A stretch of DNA of 64,000 bases, taken from Pyropia yezoensis. Taxonomy: Eukaryota; Rhodophyta; Bangiophyceae; Bangiales; Bangiaceae. The position numbers and the translations under genes were made by a program. The stretch covers positions 31,658,894 to 31,722,893 of the forward strand of contig CM020618.1 of the NCBI GenBank assembly GCA_009829735.1, in the 5' to 3' direction. Positions 1 to 10,202 of this stretch are shown piece by piece (the stretch's first letter is position 1; each line of letters begins with the position of its first letter). Below the pieces are notes generated by a model, which saw only the letters and a list, made by a program, of their open reading frames with translations, had not been told where the DNA came from and made no database searches.

Positions 1-954
1 CTCTCCGCCCTCCCCCAAACCCCAGAGCAACAGGGCGCCCACCCCGCACGCCGGCAGCGTCGTCGGGTGCCGCCGCCCTCCCCCCCCTCGCCCGCCGCTA
101 CCGCTACCGCTGCCGCCGCCGCCGTCGCCTTGCCGCCGCCGTCCGCGGCAGGGGCATGCCGGCAAACGGTCATGGACGGGCAGGTCTCGCGCGGGGGTGG
201 GGGCAAGCGGCGCAAAGGTGCCGCGGTGGAAGACGGGGTAGGAGGGCGGGGTGGCCGCGTGGGTGGGTGGCGTGGGACTGCACACTGGCATAAGGGGAGG
301 GTGGACGCGGGTGGGGCTGGACGCGGGGGGGCTGAGCCCAATGGGGAGGGGATGGCCGACTGGGGAGTGGGCCGGCCGCGCGTGGCCGCTCGATCCGCAC
401 GGCCACTGGACCTTTGGTCTCGTGCGTCTGCGCCGAGGTAAGACACCAGGGACTGCCACGCCAAAAGTCTCTGGAGGGGAATCCACTGGCAAGCTGCCGA
501 CAGCCTCGCGAGCGCGATCCGTTGAGCCGCGCGTCGTCTGCGCGCCCGCGCACCGTTTCAGATTGTGCAAGATGGAGAGATTTTGTGGGGAGGACAAGGT
601 CGTGGGTGGGGTTGCTGGGAGGGGGGGGGGGGTGCCGGCGCCAGCCAATGGCGGGTTGCTGGGAGGGGCTGCTGGGAGGGGGTGTTGGGAGGGGGGTGCC
701 GGCGCCAGTCAATGGCGGGGTTGCTCGGGAACTGGTCTGTAGCGCGGCGGACCGCGCGTGCCCTCTCAGAAACATAGTTGGCGAGACGCCGCGGGGGGAA
801 GGGGAGGGGAGGAGGGCGCCAGCCGCCGAGTTATGTGCTACTTGTCAACCCACCACCCCCACCCCCTCCCTCTCCCCTTGATGCAGCCGACTCGATCCCA
901 TGCCCCCTCCACCAACTGGCTGGTCGAGAGCGTTCCCCCGATTGTCTTCCCCGC
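1..954. other. gene-free GC-rich flank
   Basis: No gene is supported. Open frames exist on both strands but carry only Gly/Pro/Arg/Ala-rich compositional peptides without motifs. The stretch holds the CCAAT-bearing minisatellite at 597-725 and C/G homopolymer runs. Confidence 0.5.
597..725 (+). repeat. CCAAT-bearing minisatellite, locus 1
   Basis: Two full units and further partial units combine a GGGTTGCTGGGAGGGG-like stretch with GTGCCGGCGCCAGYCAATGG. The same unit occurs on the opposite strand at about 12286-12396, so it is a dispersed repeat and not part of a gene. Each unit carries a CCAAT box. Confidence 0.7.
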
Positions 955-1025
955 CGGGTCTCCCCTCCACGCCGCCTCAATTCGGGCGGTCGCGGGCGCC
1001 GTGCCCTCTGGACCGCTCAGTCCCT
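955..1025 (-). other. conserved 3' block of glycine-rich protein gene 1
   Basis: This block, about 110-170 bp past the stop of the 1128-1508 gene, recurs at 5783-5850 and 29460-29525 at a similar distance from the stops of the two paralogues. The shared core includes CCTCCACGCCGCCTCAA and GGGCGGTCGCGGGC. It is probably 3' UTR or polyadenylation-region sequence copied along with the gene. Confidence 0.6.
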
Positions 1026-1127
1026 TTGCCGCCGCCGCCGCCGCCACCGACGCCGCTGCCGTCGCCTCCCGCCCCCACCTTCCAACCCCCCCCCCCCCTT
1101 TCCGTGCTCGCCGCCGTCCCCCATCCC

Positions 1128-1508
1128 TTAGATGGAAATGATAGAGCCGCCGTTCCCACCGTCGCCGCCGCTGGCACCATTCCCCGCATCGCCAACCCCA
1201 AGGACGAAGCCGCCAGCGCCGCCGGCGCCGCCGTCCCCCCCGTCGCCCGTAGTGAACGTCTGGGTGGGGGTGGCTGGCGCGGGAGGGAGCCCCGCCAGCC
1301 CCGGAATGTTAACAATGATGAACTGCTTGTCCGACGGCGCCGCCGCGTCGGTGCCCGCGTCGACAACCGCGGCCTGGCGGCCGGTGGCGGTGGCGGCGGT
1401 GGTAGCGGTGGCGTCCGTTGCCACTGGCGCCGCGCTCGCGGTAGTGGAGACCACCATCAGCATCCCGAGGACGGCTACGGCCACAGACACCATCGAGCGG
1501 ATGGCCAT
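1128..1508 (-). CDS. secreted glycine-rich protein, family member 1
   Basis: A single-exon gene of 126 residues with an unknown role. The start is fixed by alignment with two paralogues in this window (5918-6334 and 29651-30208), which share the N-terminus MAIRSM. Residues 1-27 form a signal peptide (MAIRSMVSVAVAVLG, then an Ala-rich cleavage region). A segment around residues 50-70 keeps the paralogue motif DAG-x-x-AAPS-x-KQ-x-(I/V)-x-(N/T)I. A Pro/Thr linker follows, then a C-terminal Gly/Ala repeat with the pattern GGFVLGVG. No cysteine framework or catalytic motif is visible. The composition fits a cell-wall or extracellular-matrix glycine-rich protein, which is inference. Conserved blocks lie upstream (1670-1684) and downstream (955-1025). 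The glycine codons are GGC-rich like the surrounding DNA, but conservation between copies argues against a chance open frame. Confidence 0.75.
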   Translation of the reverse strand: MAIRSMVSVAVAVLGMLMVVSTTASAAPVATDATATTAATATGRQAAVVDAGTDAAAPSDKQFIIVNIPGLAGLPPAPATPTQTFTTGDGGDGGAGGAGGFVLGVGDAGNGASGGDGGNGGSIISI

Positions 1509-1669
1509 GATGAACAGAGAGAGGGGGGGGGCGGAAGGGGGAGGGGGAGGGTGGAGTGCTTGACGGTGACGGTGAGGTGCGTGGTGGGCTGGTGGCTTTG
1601 TGGGAGGATGGGTGGGTGGTTGTGTGTGGGATGGTCGGAAGGAGCAACTGTTGCCCGTCTACCGCGGCG

Positions 1670-1684
1670 GGCGCTCATGTAGTG
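1670..1684 (-). promoter_or_regulatory. shared upstream element of glycine-rich gene 1
   Basis: On the minus strand the site reads CACTACATGAGCGCC, 162 bp upstream of the ATG at 1508. Near-identical sites lie 170 bp and 133 bp upstream of the two paralogues. There is no TATA box nearby, so this may be a core-promoter or initiator-type element. Function is inferred from conservation only. Confidence 0.55.
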
Positions 1685-1769
1685 CCTCGCCGCTCCGCGG
1701 AGGCGCCGCATCACGTCTGACCAGCTGCTCCAGTGCCTCCCTGGCATTGCCGCCCATCCGGCACAGCCA

Positions 1770-4269
1770 CTCACCCCCCCTCCCATTCCCCTCCTCCGCA
1801 CCGAGCCCCATTCTCCACGACCCACTTCCCAGCCAAGCGCCCTAACCGTCACAACCGCTGCGCGGGGGCGTGAGGGGGCATGTGCGCCAGCTACGCCCCG
1901 CACAGGGCTCGCGCAACGCCCGGCGTCGGCAGCCGACCGGTAGCCGCCCCCCGTAGACTGGCCAGCCGGCCATTCTGCCTCCGTAGGCCCGCCCGTCACT
2001 GCCTCAGCGCAGAGGTAGTGACGAGGCTGAGCTGCAGCGTACGGCAGACCGCCGAAGCTTTCTGCGTTCGCTTCCCACCCCCCGCTCCCGCTCCCTCTGT
2101 TCCCGTTGGTGGTGCCACGGGGGTGCCGCAGCCGCGACGACGGGCCCTGAACTCACCTGTCGGCGATGACTGTGGGGACGGCTTTGACGAAAGATGCCTC
2201 TGAGTAGGGGGTGTGTCGGCCACATCGTTCCTCACCCCCCTCCTGCGCCCCTCGCCCTCCAGCCTCCCCGGCCCCTTCCCCCCCCCCCCGGCAGGGGAGG
2301 GGGGGCGAAGGGCGTCCCGCTCCCCCTGCGCTGTCTGCACTCCTGTCTCTCTTTGAGGCAAGGGGGGGCAGATTCATGGTGGAGCTGGCGCTCAAAAGGA
2401 TGGGCGCTAGAGGCTCGCGGGGCATCCGGGAGCACTAGCCCCTACAAGCCGCCGCCCACCGGCCACCTGGCGACGCCTGTCGCCGTCTGTCTCCACGTTT
2501 CACTGCCTTTCACTGGCAGTTTCGTCCAGCGGCCACCAGTGGGGTGCTGTCGCCGCGCCGCGGTCACACCGCCGCGCTTCCTGTGGCCGCTGCGGCCGTC
2601 GCCGCCACCGCCGCCACTGCCGCCGTGGCGTCGGCGCCTGGAGTTACCGCGAAATGACACGCGCGCGCCTCTGGGAGGGAACACTCGCTACCCTCCCCCC
2701 GTACCCCGCCTCCGGCTCACCACGTCTGCCGTGGGTGCAATAGGAAGCGCACGAGGAACACACTCTTATGATGTGAGAAACGTGTCTGTCTCAGCAAGGC
2801 AGCGTTGTAGCCACATTGTATACTTCGCCGCCCGCAATGCCCCGTGTCGATCCCGGGAGCGGGCCTGCAGCCAGCATCCTGCGGGGTCCCTCGATGATGA
2901 GCAGCGGCGAGACATGAGAGCATCGGGCTGCCGTGCGGATGGGAGGTGGAGATTAATTCTGAACTGTCACTTGGACAGCTACTAAGATTACTTCGCTCAC
3001 GTGGGGGGGGGAGGGGTGCGTGGACGGCCACTATCAACTGTGGCAGGTGGGGTCAAGACCCAGTGACCTGGGAGGCGTCTCAAGGAGAGGAGCTGGGGAT
3101 TACATGATGGGGGGTGCTGCAGAAGGTGCATCCGTCGTGTGGCCGGCTTCAGTCCAGTGCGATGCCGTACTCTCGCTTTCAACATGACTGACGCTGCTCA
3201 CAGGGATTGGCCGGCCGCACTGCACGATGCTGGGCGTGGCCTTCCCGGTCGCTTTGGCGGCTACAACTGAGGCAGCTTGCGCCTGACTCCATGAGCTTCC
3301 AGAATCTGCTTCTAAACCCCGTCCTTGAGCTGATGCTCCTCTCCTACTCTTCATGTTTGTATGTTTTTGTCTCTGTTCTTCTCCATCAGTACGCACCCCT
3401 ACGGACCGATTGCCCTCTCACAGAGCACGTGAAGGGTGGTGTAAGAAGTGCATCTTTGTGTTTAAACTTACAACTTTGTGAATACGACTCACGCTCCTCT
3501 ATTTTGCCCACAACTCCTACACGACACCCCTGCCGCCGCCCCCCCCGTTTCCGTTGATGTACTGTACATACCGCCCGTGTTCTGTCGCCGCCCTGCTGGC
3601 GCCCCCGCACCCGCCGCCGATGGTTTCGCTGTGACGGCTGTCGCCCATTGCTGCCCTGCCCCCTGTCCCGGCTGGGGCCCCGACCGCGCAGTGGGGCTAA
3701 AGCCATGTACCTTACGGAAGTCGAAAAACCGTGTTTGGGCCTCCAAACACGTGTTCACGACCCTGCACGGACGTGCACGGTACCTGAAACGTGACAGATG
3801 GGGCTCGTTTTTCCGTGTTTGTGTGCTCCATCCGGCACGACTTCGGTCATACTGACACTAAAAATGCACGAGATGCACGAAGTCTGCTGCATTTTTTGCA
3901 CTAAGTTTGCCTCCGATGCATACATATGAGCATGCTTCATACACGCGGAGTGCAATGGAAATCAGGAAAAGTCACAAGTAAGCGAGCAGGTACGCTGCGG
4001 GGGCGCACACAAGGTGCCGATGGGCATGCACCGCTCGTAGGGGGCGCCGCCGACTCGAGAAAAGCACTACTTGGTACATTGCATGGAAAAGTGGTGAAGG
4101 TCTGCATGCATCTGTGCGCTGCACTTCAGCGCATGAATGCACTGCCGGGAGGGCACTTTTCTTGCACGTTTTCTGCGCATGTGAATCACAAGTCATGCAA
4201 AGGGGGAGCATGAAAAATGCACGGCAGTGCATATTTGAGCACGTTTTTCCAACAACCAAGAGGTGGTAC
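1770..4269. other. gene-free intergenic region
   Basis: No coding region is recognised. GC falls from about 3 kb onward, where short AT-richer stretches appear. A perfect hairpin built on CGTGTTTGG/CCAAACACG lies at about 3731-3752. Open frames here are short and carry no motif. Confidence 0.4.
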
Positions 4270-4275
4270 TGGGTG

Positions 4276-4370
4276 AAGGAAACGCCGGCCAGAACAAGAT
4301 CTTCCTAGAGACCTCGACAAGGTCGTTCTCATGCACGTCCAAAAACGGGTTCTGGCCGGCGCTTCCCCTG
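4276..4370. repeat. short inverted repeat (about 95 bp hairpin)
   Basis: The left arm GAAACGCCGGCCAGAACAAG and an inverted right arm containing GGTTCTGGCCGGCGCTTCCC enclose about 50 bp. This resembles the end-to-end structure of a very small TIR element, but I could not define a target duplication. It may be a decayed MITE or a simple hairpin. Confidence 0.45.
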
Positions 4371-5019
4371 CTGGAGAGAGCTTCAATGCAGAAAACCTGT
4401 AGCGCCCGAACCCGGAAAACCGCATTTTCGGGCTCCTGGGGCGACATTGCAGGGCTTGTGCTATGGCCAAACACGTCTGTGCACGTCAAATCGGCGATCT
4501 GTAAGAAACACGATTTAAGCCCCACTGCGCCGGTCTCCTCCTGCCACAGACTGGAGAGCGCGCGCTGTGCGGACAAAGGTTGGCCGGTCTGTCGCGTCCC
4601 AGAATGGTCTTTGAACATGCTGATTGTTATGAGTCTGAAAAGGGGAAGAAGTAGATACTCTTCTGTCTCGCTGGATGACGTCTCGGCCGTATGTAGCAGC
4701 GGACCATCCTTAAACGACGAGGTTGCCCAGGCACGCACGATCGTCGCTCCCCATCTCAGGTAGACTCGTGCTTTGCAAAGAGACTAGCAGATAGAGGACC
4801 ATACATCCTGCGAATGTCCAGCGAGTCGTGGGGACGTCTGTTGTGAACAGTGCCTAAAGAAAATTAATGTGTAACATTTGACGTTTCGGTGTGTTTTGGT
4901 GGAAATTGAGCGTCACGAACAAATGCTATTTGGCTCAATCGAAAGATCTCGTGACGGCGGTCACGGCGTGCTTCCAAGAACGAGGATTCTATCTCGATAT
5001 CGTCATGCGCCACATATTA

Positions 5020-5138
5020 CAGTGCGTCCCGTAAAAAGTGGACGTGCACGTGTCGTGATCATGTCAAATATTGGCCACTGGACCAATCAAATCCACACTG
5101 CACGACCTGTGCATGTCCACTTTTTACGGGACGCACAA
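5020..5138 (+). mobile_element. 119-bp TA-flanked MITE, copy 1
   Basis: Ends are inverted repeats of about 23 bp (CAGTGCGTCCCGTAAAAAGT at the left; its inverse at the right, ending CGGGACGCACAA). The element is flanked by TA on both sides (5018-5019 and 5139-5140). Two more copies of exactly 119 bp, also TA-flanked, lie at 9548-9666 and 28193-28311. The TA duplication and YAGTG start suggest Tc1/mariner-type mobilisation. The interior is conserved and includes a CCAAT box. No coding capacity. Confidence 0.88.
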
Positions 5139-5140
5139 TA

Positions 5141-5269
5141 TGTGGATAGCCTGTGTTTCGTGTTGCTGCGGGTAGCGTGGCGCTAGAGACACAGTGCAAG
5201 ATTTGTGAGTGAAAGATTGCAAGTGGCTCTGGAACGACTACTCGGCCAAGTCACGCTTTGACTGGGATG

Positions 5270-5301
<32 letters not shown>

Positions 5302-5780
5302 GTCGGCGGGGGGGGGGGGGGGGGGGCGTGGCAGTGTGTCCCCGAAAGAGAGGGAGCGCCTATGTACCTTGCCAGCCGCAAAAGCGGCGGCGGCGATAGT
5401 TGCGCGGAGGCACGACGGCGAGGCACGACCCCGCCGCGCGCTCAGCCGCGCACAACGGTGCACTTGTACGCCCAGGTCATTGCCGCGTGCGACCGTCAGG
5501 CCCGACGTCTCGTCGAGCAGCGGCTGGCGGGGGATTCGTGGGGCAAACACAAAGAGGCGTGAGAAAGAGGCGCGCGTCGAGCCGAGTACTGTACACCTCC
5601 TAGAAGATTGGTCGAGCGGGGGAGGGTGCTTCAGGGGGGGGGGGGGCTGGGTGGGCCCCCCGCCCTCACTCACCTCCTCCCCAACCCCCCCCGCCCCCTA
5701 ATAGGTGCTGTTGGGTCCTCCCTACGCGTCCCTCTCTCACAGGCTGGTGTCGGGCGTCCCCCATGTTGCTCCCCCCGCTG
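5141..5780. other. gene-free stretch upstream of the second glycine-rich locus
   Basis: Apart from the poly-G tracts there is nothing recognisable. Open frames on both strands encode only poly-Gly or poly-Pro shadows of the homopolymers. Confidence 0.4.
5269..5327 (+). repeat. long poly-G tracts
   Basis: Two runs of roughly 30 and 22 guanines are separated by TGTCGGC. Such tracts fold into G-quadruplexes and are error-prone to sequence, so the exact lengths should not be trusted. No gene uses this stretch. Confidence 0.9.
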
Positions 5781-5782
5781 GT

Positions 5783-5850
5783 TCTCCCCTCCACGCCGCC
5801 TCAAGAAAAGGGCGGTCGCGGGCACCATGCCCTACTGGTCGCTCAGCCAC
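5783..5850 (-). other. conserved 3' block of glycine-rich protein gene 2
   Basis: Homologous to 955-1025 and 29460-29525 and located 70-135 bp past the stop codon of the 5918-6334 gene. It shares the CCTCCACGCCGCCTCAA core and the following GGGCGGTCGCGGGC. Confidence 0.6.
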
Positions 5851-5917
5851 CTCGCCACCGCCACCGTAGCCTTCCCTCCCCCACCCCCCTTCCGTCTGAG
5901 CTCATTGGCGTCACTCT

Positions 5918-6334
5918 CTACGCGGTGCCGACAGAGCCGCCCGGCGCACCGTTTCCGCCGGGGCCACCCCCCCCGCCATTGCCGTTGCCGAAGACAAAGC
6001 CGCCAGCGCCGCCGTTGCCGCCGCTCCCCCCCGCCCCCGCCGTAAACGTCGGTGCCGTGGGCGCAGTGGTGGCGGTAGGTGCCGTGGGCGCAGTGGTGGC
6101 GGTAGGTGCAGGCGAGGACGTCGAGACTGTCACGCCGTTGGGGCCGATGTTGATGACGAGGAACTGCTTGTCCGAAGGCGCCGCAAGGGTGCCCGCGTCG
6201 GCGTCCACGCCCTGACGGCCGGAGGCGGCAGCGGTGTCTCCGGCCGTTGCCATTGGCATTGCGATCGAGGTGGTGGCGGCCACCAGCGTCGTCACGACCG
6301 CCACCGCCACCAACAGCATCGAGCGAATGGCCAT
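5918..6334 (-). CDS. secreted glycine-rich protein, family member 2
   Basis: A 138-residue paralogue of the genes at 1128-1508 and 29651-30208. The open frame extends further upstream, but the conserved MAIRSM start at 6334 and the shared upstream element place the real start there. A signal peptide covers about residues 1-26. The conserved motif DAGTLAAPSDKQFLVINI follows at about residues 50-67. Next comes a Thr/Pro/Ala linker with the repeated unit APTATTAPT, encoded by a directly repeated 24-bp stretch. The C-terminus is a Gly-rich tail with GGFVFGNGNGG. There are no cysteines after the signal peptide. It is probably extracellular and structural, by composition only. The linker length differs from member 1, as expected for a spacer. 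Confidence 0.75.
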   Translation of the reverse strand: MAIRSMLLVAVAVVTTLVAATTSIAMPMATAGDTAAASGRQGVDADAGTLAAPSDKQFLVINIGPNGVTVSTSSPAPTATTAPTAPTATTAPTAPTFTAGAGGSGGNGGAGGFVFGNGNGGGGGPGGNGAPGGSVGTA

Positions 6335-6503
6335 GACGGTGAAGCGCGTGGGGGGAGGGGGGGGAAGAGGGGAGTTGGGTGTACGTGACGGAGAAGCGGG
6401 GGGGCTTGAAGGTGACTGGGGGGCTCGAGATGGTTTGGCGGCTGCGAGGGCGAATGGCTTGGGAAGAGCAGAAGGGCACGTACGATGTGAGTCTGGCGCT
6501 CGG

Positions 6504-6518
6504 GGCGCTCTTGTAGTG
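6504..6518 (-). promoter_or_regulatory. shared upstream element of glycine-rich gene 2
   Basis: Minus-strand CACTACAAGAGCGCC, 170 bp upstream of the ATG at 6334. It matches the elements at 1670-1684 and 30341-30354. Confidence 0.55.
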
Positions 6519-6859
6519 CGTTGCCACCCGAGGCGGCCGGCGGCTGTGCCGCCGGCGGCAGAGCCGCCGGCGCCCACCAAGCCCGCCGCCCCTTCGCCCC
6601 GTTCCTCTGGCAGCTGAGCTCAGCCCCGCCGGCAGCTGCCCCCGCCCCGCCACCGCCCCGTGGCCGCAGGGCGGCGGGCAGTAGGGGGCGCAGCGCAACC
6701 GCTAGCCAGCCGCTGCTTGCCGCCGTGGTGAGGGGGGGGGGCCTGGCCACGCCACCCCCACCCCGCCCAAGCTGTCCCCTCCCCTGCCCCTCGCCCGCCT
6801 CCACCCCCCCATCCGCCTCCCCGCCCAACGCCCAGTCCGCCGCGACCACGACACGGCGG

Positions 6860-7085
6860 CGGAGGGGGAAGGGTGCACGTCCGCCGTCGGGCGGCCGGCC
6901 GGCCAGCTGGCTCGCTCGGTGGGGCCCGCCGACGACCCAGCGAGGCCAGGCCGGTAGGGATGCCCCCTCCCGCCCGTCCCCGCCGCCCCTCCATTTTTTT
7001 TTTGTGGTTCTGTGGTCGCGTCGGCGGGCACAGCCACCCAGAGTGTGGCGAGAGGGATCGTGATGGCCTTAGACGCACAGAGCCA
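6860..7085. repeat. dispersed duplicated segment, copy 1
   Basis: Contains the GGCCGGCCGGCC run, then ACGACCCAGCG, a pyrimidine/T tract and GGCGAGAGGGATCGTGATGG. The same order recurs at 8390-8890 and 30830-31380. Two of the copies lie upstream of glycine-rich protein genes, so the segment may mark the outer part of the duplicated locus. Confidence 0.55.
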
Positions 7086-7403
7086 CGGGGCGGGGCGTGC
7101 CGGTCGTGCTCCCCCTATCCCCGTTTGACCCCCGCCTCCCCCGGCCTGGCCCCATGCGTGAGACAGAGGCGGGAGGGCGGGCAGCCATTCATCTGCCTCG
7201 CCAAACGCCGTGGTCGTCCGTCGCCACAGCAGCCGCGGCGACCGGTTCCACCGTCGTCTTTGCAGCCGCCGATGGCCGTCGGCTGTGCCATCGCTGGCTC
7301 CGACGCCTACCTACCAACTCTGCAGCCCCTTCACACCCAACTACCGAAACCCGCCGCCCCCTCGCCCCTCACCCCCTCCTTGCCTTACTGGTGGAGATGC
7401 TCT

Positions 7404-8025
7404 GAGAGCATCTCTGCCAATGAAGCCAATGCCGTATCGTGGGGGGGGGGGTTGACTCGCCATTGGCCCACGACCAGGCCACGAAGCCAAATAAAAGAGG
7501 CGTCACGTCTCGAAGGGAAGCGAACTAGCCCAATTGACGACCCAATAAAAGAGCACTCTGTCACAGCCTGTAAGGTCCAAACTATCCATCGAGCAGCCCT
7601 CCCGTTCAGCGTGACGCGGGGCTGGGTGCACCGGAGGTGTCCGACGAGGTCGACGGAAGAATGCCCCCCAGACACCATCTTACACGAAAGCGAGCGTATA
7701 TCTAGGAGGTGTCTACTGGGACAGTGTGCCACTTGTCACGATCCTACGGGCTCTAGCTGCTCCCGGTCGGCGTCGATAAGGCTCTGCGCTTGGTTCTCAG
7801 CCAGAGCCAATCGCTGCCGTTGACAGCCATAACCTCGCGTACCTCATCGAGACTCATCGAGACTCGTTCGGGGATTAGCAGCGCGAGAATTATCGGGTTT
7901 AAGTCCCACATTAGATATATAGATGTGGCTCATCCGCCAATGAGCCAAGAGCCAAAAGGGTGCCATGTTGCGGGATTATGGCTTTTGGCTCCATTGGTAA
8001 AGATGATCTTTGAGGTGATGCTCTC
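7404..8025 (+). mobile_element. GAGAGCATCTC-ended TIR element, intact copy
   Basis: A non-autonomous element of about 620 bp. The left end reads GAGAGCATCTCTGCCAATGA. The right end, inverted, reads approximately CCAATGGAGCCAAAAGCCAT after the terminal GATGCTCTC. The same sequence is present in reverse orientation at 9287-10202, interrupted by a nested insertion; matching both halves of that copy defines this one. No transposase frame is present. The ends resemble plant MITEs that begin GAGCATCTCC, but the superfamily is not established. Confidence 0.75.
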
Positions 8026-8334
8026 CTCGCCTCCCCGTCACTCCCAGTCAGGCATCGCGCCCCGACCGACCAACCGCCCGCATGCCACCGAGACGACACT
8101 GGCCACCCGGCAGCGCCTCTCCTCCTCCCCCTCTCCATCCCCCCCCGCGCTCTCAACCTCCACGCCCTGTCGCCACGCCGGGCGCCGTGCCGCTTGTGTG
8201 GCGCCGCGCCGGCAACGCCCCCCCCGCCTGGGGGCTCCCAGGTGCGTCCCCCACCTCCCTGCCCAGCGCCATGGCCGAAACGACCGCGGCGCGACGGCGG
8301 GGGACGGGGGCGGTATTAAGGGGCTTCTTCTGCA

Positions 8335-8350
8335 CCCCCGCATGTAGTGT
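8335..8350 (-). promoter_or_regulatory. possible orphan copy of the shared upstream element
   Basis: Minus-strand CACTACATGCGGG resembles the element upstream of the three glycine-rich genes and sits next to a copy of the associated dispersed segment (8390-8890). No glycine-rich protein frame follows it. It may be the remnant of a fourth copy of the locus that lost its gene. Confidence 0.3.
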
Positions 8351-8389
8351 ACAGGGGCCCCGCGCTGCCAGGCGTCCGCTCCAAACCTG

Positions 8390-8890
8390 CGGCCGCCTTG
8401 CTTATCCGACGGCCGGCCGGCCGTCTTGCCCCCGTGGCTCGGCTCGTCAACGACCCAGCGCGCAGCAGGCGGCCGGGGCCCCCCGCGCCCCGTCCTCCCC
8501 CCACCTGCTCCCCCCCCCCCCCTCGCTTTCTCTTGTGGTTCCAATGTTGTGGCGGCGGGCGCGGCTGCCCGGCATGGCGAGAGGGATTGTAATGGACTTG
8601 GACGCAAGGGCCGATCAGAAGCCAGGCGATGCTGGCGGTATTATCCCCCCCTCTCCCCCCTCCCCCCCACCCCCGTCCCGCCCGCCACTGCGCTTTCGCA
8701 AGCCCATCCATCGCCCCTTCTGCCCTGCCGACTCGGTCTCAGACGCCTGCCCGGGGGTCCGAAGGTTCGAGTCTCCAGGTCGACGGACCGACCACCGCCA
8801 CCGCTCCCCGTTCGTGTCGACGTCGGCACGATTTCGCCCCCCCCTCCCGCCTTTTGTTTCACCCGCCCCCCCCGCGACCTCCCGCCGGAC
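8390..8890. repeat. dispersed duplicated segment, copy 2
   Basis: About 500 bp matching 30830-31380 in order: the GGCCGGCCGGCC run, CCCGTGGC, GTCAA-GACCCAGC, GGCATGGCGAGAGGG, then GTCGACGTCGGCAYGAT followed by a C tract. Copy 1 at 6860-7085 matches only the first part. No coding capacity recognised. Confidence 0.6.
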
Positions 8891-8895
8891 CGGCA

Positions 8896-9000
8896 GGCCG
8901 CATCCCCACCTCCACTAGAGATCAGTTGACGACAGAGGTGCCATTCCGCTGCTCCCACTAGAGATCAGTTGACGACAGAGGTGCCATTCCGCTGCTCCCT
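8896..9000 (+). repeat. tandem direct repeat of about 40 bp
   Basis: A unit containing CTAGAGATCAGTTGACGACA and the following GAGGTGCCATTCCGCTGCTCCC is present twice in tandem (about 8916-8955 and 8958-8999). It is a recent local duplication in otherwise gene-free, C-rich DNA. Confidence 0.8.
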
Positions 9001-9531
9001 TCACCCCCCCCCCCGTCCTCCACCGTGTCTGTTCACCCTCCCCTACTCCCCCCAACCCCTTCCCCAACTCTCCCCCCCCCTCTCCCCATCATCCCCTTCT
9101 ACTGGCTTCCACACTGAGCGCTTCCGACTCTCTCGCAAACGCTCCTCCCTTCTCATTAGCGGGCGGCACGGCCGCCGGGGGGGCAGCGCAACATCCTACC
9201 CCTCTATAGTAAGTGTCTGGCCTGCAAACATGCTCCCTTGCAACGCCATCGTACTTTCCCCTTCCACGAGTGCTCGCACCCCCCCTGAGAGCATCTCGAC
9301 CAATGGAGCCAAAAGCCATAAACCCGCAACGTGGCACGCTTTCGGCTTTTGGCTCATTGGTGAAGGTGCGGAACGAGCGGACTGGAGCGATATCGACGAC
9401 GACCTTGAGTAGCTGGCCCCAGTAGGATCGTGACAGGTGGCATACTGTCAGTTCTGGCACCTCCTGTGGACTGTCATTCGTGTAAGATGCTGTCTGAGAG
9501 GCATTCTTCCGTCGACCTCGTCGGACACCTC

Positions 9532-9978
9532 CACGCCCAGTTATATATAGTGCGTCCCGTAAAAAGTGGACGTGAGCGTGTCGTGATCATGTCCAATATC
9601 GGCCACTGGACCAATCAAACCCACACTGCACGACCTGTGCACGTCCACTTTTTACGGGACGCACAATACTTTTAAGGCGGTCAGACCGGACGCATCTCGT
9701 TGGTTGAAATACACCCTACAGTCAGATCGTGCGCATCGCAGTGGCTGACAACTCCCTAGGACACTCCGAAAAGGAGCAGAGGGACGTGCAAGAGAGACGA
9801 AAACGGGCAGCTGGAGACAGGCTGCCTGGAGGCGAATAGTCGCGACCTACACCACCACGTGCTGTATGAGCTCCTCTTGAATATGCTGTTATTTTTTGTC
9901 TCTTTTGTTCGTGCTTCACGTTGATTCACGGGGTACCAGAGTCAGATGACCGCAAAAAGGCTGTCTTAACTGGGCGTG
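9532..9978 (+). mobile_element. CACGCCCAGTT-ended element nested in a TIR element
   Basis: Terminal inverted repeats CACGCCCAGTTA and TAACTGGGCGTG, with a CCTC duplication on both sides (9528-9531 and 9979-9982). Comparison with the uninterrupted relative at 7404-8025 confirms the insertion point. It contains a further 119-bp MITE (9548-9666); without that insert it is about 330 bp. A diverged relative lies at 16131-16423. No protein is encoded. Confidence 0.82.
9548..9666 (+). mobile_element. 119-bp TA-flanked MITE, copy 2
   Basis: Same length and ends as copy 1 (5020-5138), flanked by TA at 9546-9547 and 9667-9668. It is inserted just inside the left end of the 9532-9978 element and is therefore the youngest layer of this three-level nest. 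Confidence 0.9.
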
Positions 9979-10202
9979 CCTCCTGGGCGCCAAGCCCGAC
10001 GTGAACGGGAGGGCTGCTCGGTGGGCGTTTGGGACCTGACAAGTTGTGACATATTGCTTAATCGGTCGTCAATTCGGCTAGTTCACCCCGCTTCGAGAGG
10101 TGACGCCAATGATCTTTTGCTTCGTGGCTCGGTAGGGGTCCGTTGTCGAGTCAACCCCCCCCCCCTACGGTATGGCTTTGGCTTCATTGGTGGAGATGCT
10201 CT

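Larger units (their letters stand above)
9287..10202 (-). mobile_element. GAGAGCATCTC-ended TIR element, interrupted copy
   Basis: A reverse-oriented copy of 7404-8025. Its left part (9287-9531) matches the right half of that element and its right part (about 9983-10202) matches the left half. Between them sits a separate inserted element (9532-9978). It ends GGAGATGCTCT at 10202. The split shows that the host element was present before the insertion. Confidence 0.8.

Noticed and set aside
597-725. CRISPR-like array
   Set aside because: Units are irregular, have no unique spacers of constant length, and the genome is eukaryotic.
900-1682. 260-codon plus-strand frame opposite the first glycine-rich gene
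   Set aside because: It is a Pro/Arg-rich shadow of the minus-strand gene and its flanks; no motif is present and it is not conserved at the paralogous loci.
8740-8785. Possible tRNA, because GGTTCGAGTCTCC resembles a B box
   Set aside because: No matching T stem, acceptor stem or A box can be folded around it, and the sequence lies in a dispersed repeat.
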